Source of the DNA: Rhodobacteraceae bacterium HLUCCO18
GTDB lineage: Bacteria; Pseudomonadota; Alphaproteobacteria; Rhodobacterales; Rhodobacteraceae
Assembly: GCA_001314805.1 (NCBI GenBank)
Contig: LJSY01000007.1
Coordinates: 1-64,000, forward strand
Direction of reading: 5' to 3'
DNA length: 64,000 bases
The position numbers and the translations under genes were made by a program. Positions 59,370 to 64,000 of this stretch are shown here, piece by piece. The notes under the pieces are model-generated. The model was not told the DNA's origin. It made no database searches and saw nothing but the letters and a program-made list of their open reading frames with translations. Each line of letters opens with the position of its first letter. The first letter of the stretch is position 1.

Positions 59370-61202
59370 ATGAAATCAATTCTCAACGGAACCGCGATCC
59401 TGGCAGTGCTGGCCGCGCCCGCGATGGCGCAGGACGCCTTCGTTCTCGACGACATCGTCTTTTCGGCGGGTCTGACACCTTTGCAGGAGGGCCGGACCGG
59501 TGTCACGGTCGAGGTCGTGACCGAGGCCGAGCTTGCCGAGGCTGGCGACATCCAGCTTTCCGACTACCTGGCGACGCTGCCCGGTCTCACGATCGCTCAG
59601 AACGGCCCGACCGGCACCAGCACGTCGATCCGCGTGCGGGGCCTCGACGGACGCTACGTTCCCGTACTCGTGAACGGGATCAACATCACCGATCCGTCCT
59701 CCACCCAGACCAGCCTGAACTTCGGGACGCTGACCGTGGGCGGCATCAGCCGGATCGAGGTGCTTTACGGCTCCCAAAGCGCCATCTACGGGTCGGAGGC
59801 CATCGCCGGCGTCATCAGCATCACCACGGTCGAACCGCCCGACGATCTGGGCACCGACATCACCGTCGCGCTCGAGGCGGGGAGCTATGAAACCTTCTAT
59901 GGTTCCATCGGGATCGGCACCCGGTTTGAGCGCGGAACGCTGAACTTCTCGGCCAGCCGGACCGTGACCGAGGGTTTTTCCGCGGCCGAGGAAAACGACG
60001 GCAACACCGAGGCGGACGGCTTCAACGACACGACGCTGACTTTCGGCGGCACTTTCGATGTGACGGATACCGTGACACTCGGCGCTGACCTCTTCTATCA
60101 GGACAGCTTTTCCGAGTTCGACGCAGGCGCCGGGCCGGGCGGCGACGATCCCGACCGGTATCTCGAATCCGAGCGCCAGGGAGCCCGCGCGTTCGCACGG
60201 ATCGAGGGAGGCGTGATCGACCACGAATTGTCATACGTGTTCTCCGAGACGACGCGCTACGATCCCGGCGGGTTGACCAGCGACTTCAACGGCGAACGGC
60301 AAGAGCTGCGGTATCTCGGAACCGCCGAACTCGGTGCATCCGGCACGCTGACTGTCGGTCTGGAGAATGTGGCGGAGGACATCCTGACCACCAGCACCGC
60401 GGGTTCGATCGAGACCAACGCCATCTTCGCCGATTATTTCACGGCACTTTCCGATGATCTCGACCTCGCCGCCTCGCTTCGCTACGAGGATCACTCCCGA
60501 TTTGGAGGGCAAGCCACGGGGCGCCTTGCCCTAGCCTGGCGCCCGGATATCGACACCGTCGTTCGGGCCTCGGTCGGAACCGGTTTTCGCGCGCCATCGC
60601 TTTTCGAGCTCTTCAGCAGCTTCGGCGACCCAAACCTGCAGCCCGAGGAAAGCCTGAGTTTCGAGATCGGAGTCGAGCGCGCCTTTGCCTGGGGCGAGCT
60701 TGGCGCCACGGCCTTCTACACCGAGATCGACGATCTGATCGATTTCGACGGCGGCGCAACGGCCTGCGGTTCCGGTTTCGGATGCTACAACCAGGTTCCC
60801 GGAACCACCGTCAGCCAGGGGATCGAACTGGCGGGCACCTACGACTTCACGGGGCAATGGACGGCCTATGGCAACTACACCTACACCGACGCCCGCACCG
60901 ATGGGGCGCGGCTTCCCCGCGTCCCACGCCATCATGGCGTGCTGGGACTGCGCGGCGACATCACAGATGAGATAAGCCTCGATATGCGGGCCCAGGCAGC
61001 CGTCGACACCGAAGTGTCGGGCTTCGCGAGCAACCCGCTCGACGATTATGTCGTCTTCGACACCTCCGTCGGCTATGCCGTGAACGACAGCACCGAACTT
61101 TATCTCCGGGTGAACAACGTGTTCGATGAAGAGTATCAGACGGCCCCCGGCTACGGGACGTCGGACAGGGCGTTCTACATTGGCCTTCGCGCGCGGTTCT
61201 GA
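59370..61202 (+). CDS. btuB: TonB-dependent cobalamin receptor BtuB
   Basis: An outer-membrane receptor of 610 aa that imports vitamin B12 with energy from TonB. A signal peptide ends AMAQ (about residue 21) and a TonB-box-like DDIVFSAG follows. The plug domain (SDYLATLPGLTI, STSIRVRGLDGRYVPVLVNG, EVLYGSQSAIYGSEAIAGVI) covers about 40-155, then a 22-strand-type barrel ends in the terminal aromatic residue (IGLRARF). A short extracellular loop has a cysteine pair (ACGSGFGC). The riboswitch and btuFCD downstream make the B12 assignment firm. Confidence 0.95.
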   Translation: MKSILNGTAILAVLAAPAMAQDAFVLDDIVFSAGLTPLQEGRTGVTVEVVTEAELAEAGDIQLSDYLATLPGLTIAQNGPTGTSTSIRVRGLDGRYVPVLVNGINITDPSSTQTSLNFGTLTVGGISRIEVLYGSQSAIYGSEAIAGVISITTVEPPDDLGTDITVALEAGSYETFYGSIGIGTRFERGTLNFSASRTVTEGFSAAEENDGNTEADGFNDTTLTFGGTFDVTDTVTLGADLFYQDSFSEFDAGAGPGGDDPDRYLESERQGARAFARIEGGVIDHELSYVFSETTRYDPGGLTSDFNGERQELRYLGTAELGASGTLTVGLENVAEDILTTSTAGSIETNAIFADYFTALSDDLDLAASLRYEDHSRFGGQATGRLALAWRPDIDTVVRASVGTGFRAPSLFELFSSFGDPNLQPEESLSFEIGVERAFAWGELGATAFYTEIDDLIDFDGGATACGSGFGCYNQVPGTTVSQGIELAGTYDFTGQWTAYGNYTYTDARTDGARLPRVPRHHGVLGLRGDITDEISLDMRAQAAVDTEVSGFASNPLDDYVVFDTSVGYAVNDSTELYLRVNNVFDEEYQTAPGYGTSDRAFYIGLRARF

Positions 61203-61209
61203 TCGCGCC

Positions 61210-62031
61210 ATGAGCGCACTGGCGGCGGCGGGCCTTGCGCTTGCCGTCGCCACGTCCCTGCGTGCCGATGCGCCCGCGCGCGTGGTCTCGATGAACCTCT
61301 GCACCGACCAGCTCGCGCTGATGCTCTCGCGCGAGGGGCAGCTGATCTCGGTCAGCGACATCGCGCAGGACCCGCTGACCTCGGCCATGCATGAGGAGGC
61401 GTCGGCCGTTCCGGTGAACCACGGCGGCGCGGAGGAGATTTTCCTGCTGCAACCCGACCTCGTTCTGGCCGGCGTCTGGTCCGATCCCACCACCGTCTCG
61501 ATGCTGCGCAGCCTCGGGATCGAGGTCGCGCAGATCGATGTCGCCAACAGCCTTGCGGATGTGCCGGAGCGCATACGGGAGGTCGGGGCGCTCTTGGGCC
61601 GTGAGGACGCGGCACAGGCTCTGATCGGCCGGTTCGAGACGGATCTTGGCCGCCTTGCGGGGCCGGGGGACGGGCCGCGCGCGGCGTTCTACTACCCCAA
61701 CGGTTACACGCTGGGCACCGGAACGCTGAGCCACGACATCGTCACCCATGCGGGGTTCTCCCATATCGCGGAGGAGCTCGGCCGCGACACCTCGGGCCGC
61801 GTCGCGCTCGAGTTGATGGTTCTGGCCGCCCCGGATCTGGTCATCGGCACGGAACCCTATCCCGGCGCGTCGCGCTCCGAGGAAATCCTGCGCCATCCCG
61901 CGCTGAGCAGCCTGACGGAAACCGCACGCGGCGCCGAAAGCGGGCCGGACTGGATCTGCGGCACGCCCCATGTCCTGCGCGCGCTGGCGGAGATGGCCGC
62001 GATACGCGCCGAGATCGAGGCGCGCGAGTGA
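61210..62031 (+). CDS. btuF: Cobalamin ABC transporter substrate-binding protein BtuF
   Basis: A periplasmic binding protein of 273 aa with a class III fold. It has an N-terminal signal sequence, then RVVSMNLCTDQLALML, GGAEEIFLLQPDLVLAG and VLAAPDLVIGTEPYPG. The ATG at 61210 lies 7 bases after the btuB stop and has a weak ribosome site, so coupling with btuB is likely; an in-frame start further upstream would lie inside btuB. It passes B12 from BtuB to BtuCD. Confidence 0.93.
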   Translation: MSALAAAGLALAVATSLRADAPARVVSMNLCTDQLALMLSREGQLISVSDIAQDPLTSAMHEEASAVPVNHGGAEEIFLLQPDLVLAGVWSDPTTVSMLRSLGIEVAQIDVANSLADVPERIREVGALLGREDAAQALIGRFETDLGRLAGPGDGPRAAFYYPNGYTLGTGTLSHDIVTHAGFSHIAEELGRDTSGRVALELMVLAAPDLVIGTEPYPGASRSEEILRHPALSSLTETARGAESGPDWICGTPHVLRALAEMAAIRAEIEARE

Positions 62032-63017
62032 GCCGCCGCGCGATCTTTTCCGGCCTCGCACTGGTCGTTCTGGCGCTTTTCGTCCTGTCGCTTCTGACCG
62101 GTCCCGCGGGGTTCGGCCCCGGCGAAAGCCTGTCCGCGCTGCTGACCGGGCAGGGTGAGGCCGTGAGCCTCGTCATGCGGGAAATCCGGCTGCCCCGCGC
62201 GCTTCTGGCGGTGATGGTGGGCGCCTCTCTGGGCCTCGCGGGGGCGGCGCTTCAGGGCTACCTGCGCAACCCGCTGGCGGAGCCGGGCCTGATCGGCGTG
62301 TCGGGCTCGGCCGCGTTGGGCGCCGTCATCGCCCTGCAGACGGGTTTCGCGGCGATGTTCGCGCTGGCGCTGCCCTTCGCGGCGCTGACCGGCGCGCTGA
62401 TCGCGGTTTTGCTGATCCTCGCGCTCGCGGGCCCGCGCGGCGGGTCGCTGACGCTCATCCTCGCCGGCATCGCGATCTCGGCGCTGGCCGGTGCGCTGAC
62501 CTCGCTGGTCCTGAACCTGTCGCCGAACCCCTTCGCCGTGTCGGAAACGGTGTTCTGGATGCTCGGCTCTCTCGCGGACCGGTCGTTCTGGCATGTGGGC
62601 GTCGCGCTGCCCTTCATGGCCGTCGGCTGGGTCCTGCTTGGCCTGACGACGCGCGGGCTCGACGCGCTGACGCTGGGCGAGGACGCGGCGGCCTCTCTGG
62701 GGATACGGCTGAGCCGCCTGAGGTTGATGGTCATCTTCGGAACCGCCAGCGCCGTGGGGGCGGCGACGGCAGTCGCCGGCGCGATCGGCTTCGTCGGACT
62801 TGTCGTGCCGCACATGCTGCGCCCGCTGCTGGGCGCGCGCCCCGGTCTGCTGCTGCCGGCCTCGGCCTTGGGCGGTGCCGCGCTGGTGCTGGCCGCCGAT
62901 ATCGCCGTGCGGCTGGTTCTGCCGGACCGTGACCTGAAGCTCGGCGTCCTGATGGCCATCGTGGGCGCGCCGCTCTTCTTGCACCTGATCTACAAGACGC
63001 GGAGGCAACTGGCGTGA
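62028..63017 (+). CDS. btuC: Cobalamin ABC transporter permease BtuC
   Basis: A FecCD-family permease of 329 aa with about nine to ten membrane spans. Family blocks are IRLPRALLAVMVGASLGLAGAALQG.LRNPLAEPGLIGVS and GAIGFVGLVVPHMLR, the last being the coupling-helix region. GTG start at 62028 overlaps the btuF stop, and its own stop overlaps btuD. Confidence 0.95.
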   Translation: MSRRAIFSGLALVVLALFVLSLLTGPAGFGPGESLSALLTGQGEAVSLVMREIRLPRALLAVMVGASLGLAGAALQGYLRNPLAEPGLIGVSGSAALGAVIALQTGFAAMFALALPFAALTGALIAVLLILALAGPRGGSLTLILAGIAISALAGALTSLVLNLSPNPFAVSETVFWMLGSLADRSFWHVGVALPFMAVGWVLLGLTTRGLDALTLGEDAAASLGIRLSRLRLMVIFGTASAVGAATAVAGAIGFVGLVVPHMLRPLLGARPGLLLPASALGGAALVLAADIAVRLVLPDRDLKLGVLMAIVGAPLFLHLIYKTRRQLA

Positions 63018-63772
63018 CGCTGCTGTCTCTCGAGGGGCTCACGGTGCGGCGCGGCGAATGCCCGGTGGTGGATGACGTCACGCTCAGCATCGGCACGGGC
63101 GAGGTGGTCGGCCTGATCGGCCCGAACGGCGCAGGCAAGACGACGCTGATGCGCGCGGCACTCGGGCTTTTGCCGTCGAAGGGCGAGACGTCTCTCATGG
63201 CCTTGCCACCTGCCGAGCGCGCGCGCCGGGTCGCGTGGCTTCCGCAATCCCGCGAGATCGCCTGGCCCGTCGCCGTCGAGACGCTGGTGATGCTGGGCCG
63301 GGTACCGCACCTGTCGGGCGGGCAACGCCCGGGTCCTGCCGACGAGGCCGCCGTAAGCGCAGCGTTGGCGGCGATGGACCTTGCCGCCTTCGCCGCGCGG
63401 CCCGCGACGGAGCTGTCGGGCGGGGAACAGGCGCGCGTCCTTATCGCGCGGGCGCTGGCGCAGGAAACGCCCCTGATCCTTGCCGACGAGCCCACGGCGG
63501 GCCTCGACCCCGGGCACCAGATCGCAACGTTGGAGCGGTTCGCGGACCTGGCCCGCGACGGCAAGTCGGTGCTGGTCTCTCTCCATGACCTCGGCATGGC
63601 CGCGCGCCATTGCAGCCGGCTGATCCTGATGGATCGCGGGCGGATCGTGGCCGATGGCGCGCCGGACGCGGTTCTGTCGCCCGAAAGGCTGGCTGATGTG
63701 TTCGGCATCAGGGCGCATCTGTCGCACGGGGCCGACGGTCTGGTGTTCCAGCCGCTTTCGGTGATCGCGTGA
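63014..63772 (+). CDS. btuD: Cobalamin ABC transporter ATP-binding protein BtuD
   Basis: A 252-aa ATPase of the FepC/BtuD type with Walker A GPNGAGKTT (36-44), signature LSGGEQARV near 137, and Walker B LILADEPTAGLDPG near 157. GTG start at 63014 overlaps the btuC stop. It powers uptake through BtuC. Confidence 0.95.
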   Translation: MTLLSLEGLTVRRGECPVVDDVTLSIGTGEVVGLIGPNGAGKTTLMRAALGLLPSKGETSLMALPPAERARRVAWLPQSREIAWPVAVETLVMLGRVPHLSGGQRPGPADEAAVSAALAAMDLAAFAARPATELSGGEQARVLIARALAQETPLILADEPTAGLDPGHQIATLERFADLARDGKSVLVSLHDLGMAARHCSRLILMDRGRIVADGAPDAVLSPERLADVFGIRAHLSHGADGLVFQPLSVIA

Positions 63773-64000
63773 TCGAGGTCGCGCTCGATCCGCCGTGGCT
63801 GACGGCGCGGCTCGTGACGCCCTTGCGGATGCTCAGCTGGGCGCCCCGTCATCCTGGCTTCGTGACGACCGACCGCATCATCTGGCGCGAGGTGCGGGAC
63901 GCCGACCTGACCGAGGAATTCGACGCGCTGACGTGGCTGGCCGAGAGCCTGACCGCGCGCGGCGAGGCGGAGGCCGTCGGGCTCATCACGTCGCGGGATC
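63769..64000 (+). CDS. cbiZ: Adenosylcobinamide amidohydrolase CbiZ, 5' part
   Basis: A partial gene of 77 codons that runs off the window. The start is a GTG overlapping the btuD stop (GTGA). LSWAPRHPGFVTTDRIIWREVRDADLTEEFD followed by EAVGLITSRD, the last close to the family's VGLLTSRDV block, fits CbiZ; shorter pieces such as RHPGF and GLITSRD are the key. CbiZ cuts the side chain from imported cobinamides or pseudo-B12 so they can be rebuilt with the cell's own lower base. Its place after btuBFCD supports this. Confidence 0.8.
   Translation, partial: MIEVALDPPWLTARLVTPLRMLSWAPRHPGFVTTDRIIWREVRDADLTEEFDALTWLAESLTARGEAEAVGLITSRD

Overview
This 64-kb window is chromosomal DNA of a high-GC alphaproteobacterium, most likely a Rhodobacteraceae (Roseobacter-group) member. 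The evidence is the GTTC-N7-GTTC type of LexA box, several neighbourhoods typical of that family as I know it (gpmI/envC-like/ctpA/rppH, serC-serA, mtgA/GST/queG, cobC-cobD), IalB and CGNR proteins, and the dgcN-dgcA pair known from marine Proteobacteria. No rRNA, tRNA, CRISPR array or prophage was seen. Apart from the low-GC left edge and one gene remnant, it reads as ordinary, dense chromosomal sequence.

Layout. 1-3.1 kb: low-GC foreign-looking DNA cuts off the 3' end of an SOS-controlled dnaE2. 3.2-8.2 kb: a small membrane protein, then rppH, ctpA, a degenerate LytM/EnvC-like factor and gpmI on the minus strand. 8.3-18.7 kb: a surface-polysaccharide block with a sulfotransferase, a glycosyltransferase fused to part of a HAD-type protein, the HAD protein itself, a 1008-aa RTX protein with 264-bp super-repeats, and kpsT, kpsE and divergent kpsM. 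18.7-25.1 kb: rlmH-rsfS, a polytopic membrane protein with its own terminator, smc, and a small exported protein. 25.1-30 kb: a lytic transglycosylase, cobD-cobC (cobalamin synthesis), a glutathionyl-hydroquinone reductase and a CGNR regulator. 30.2-33.7 kb: a D-glutamate/D-amino-acid operon (dgcN-dgcA-D-aminotransferase). 33.8-40.8 kb: imuB behind a perfect LexA box, a MOSC protein, a second lytic transglycosylase, RNase R and a methyltransferase. 40.9-43.3 kb: paaI-paaK with a TetR regulator. 43.7-48.2 kb: mtgA, a GST, queG, an SDR protein, an L,D-transpeptidase lipoprotein and a 60-aa exported peptide. 48.2-53.4 kb: rlmN, an IalB protein, an asparaginase and a hybrid histidine kinase. 53.4-57.6 kb: a thiolase, serA and serC, with a probable serC leader RNA. 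57.9-58.9 kb: a MarR regulator and a badly decayed 5-oxoprolinase. 59-64 kb: a cobalamin riboswitch driving btuB-btuF-btuC-btuD-cbiZ, the last gene running off the window.

How genes work together. The B12 island (uptake plus CbiZ salvage) and cobC-cobD together suggest a strain that both makes and scavenges cobamides. The two translesion genes, imuB and dnaE2, normally adjacent, lie about 31 kb apart, each with its own SOS box, with no imuA between them; here dnaE2 has lost its C-terminal OB-fold region. The D-aminotransferase next to dgcN-dgcA gives a plausible route from assorted D-amino acids through D-glutamate to L-glutamate. Many genes overlap by ATGA or GTGA, which points to translational coupling. 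A dispersed hairpin-plus-tail repeat occurs at least twice, with a third tail-only copy between serC and serA. All calls were made by eye without database searches.
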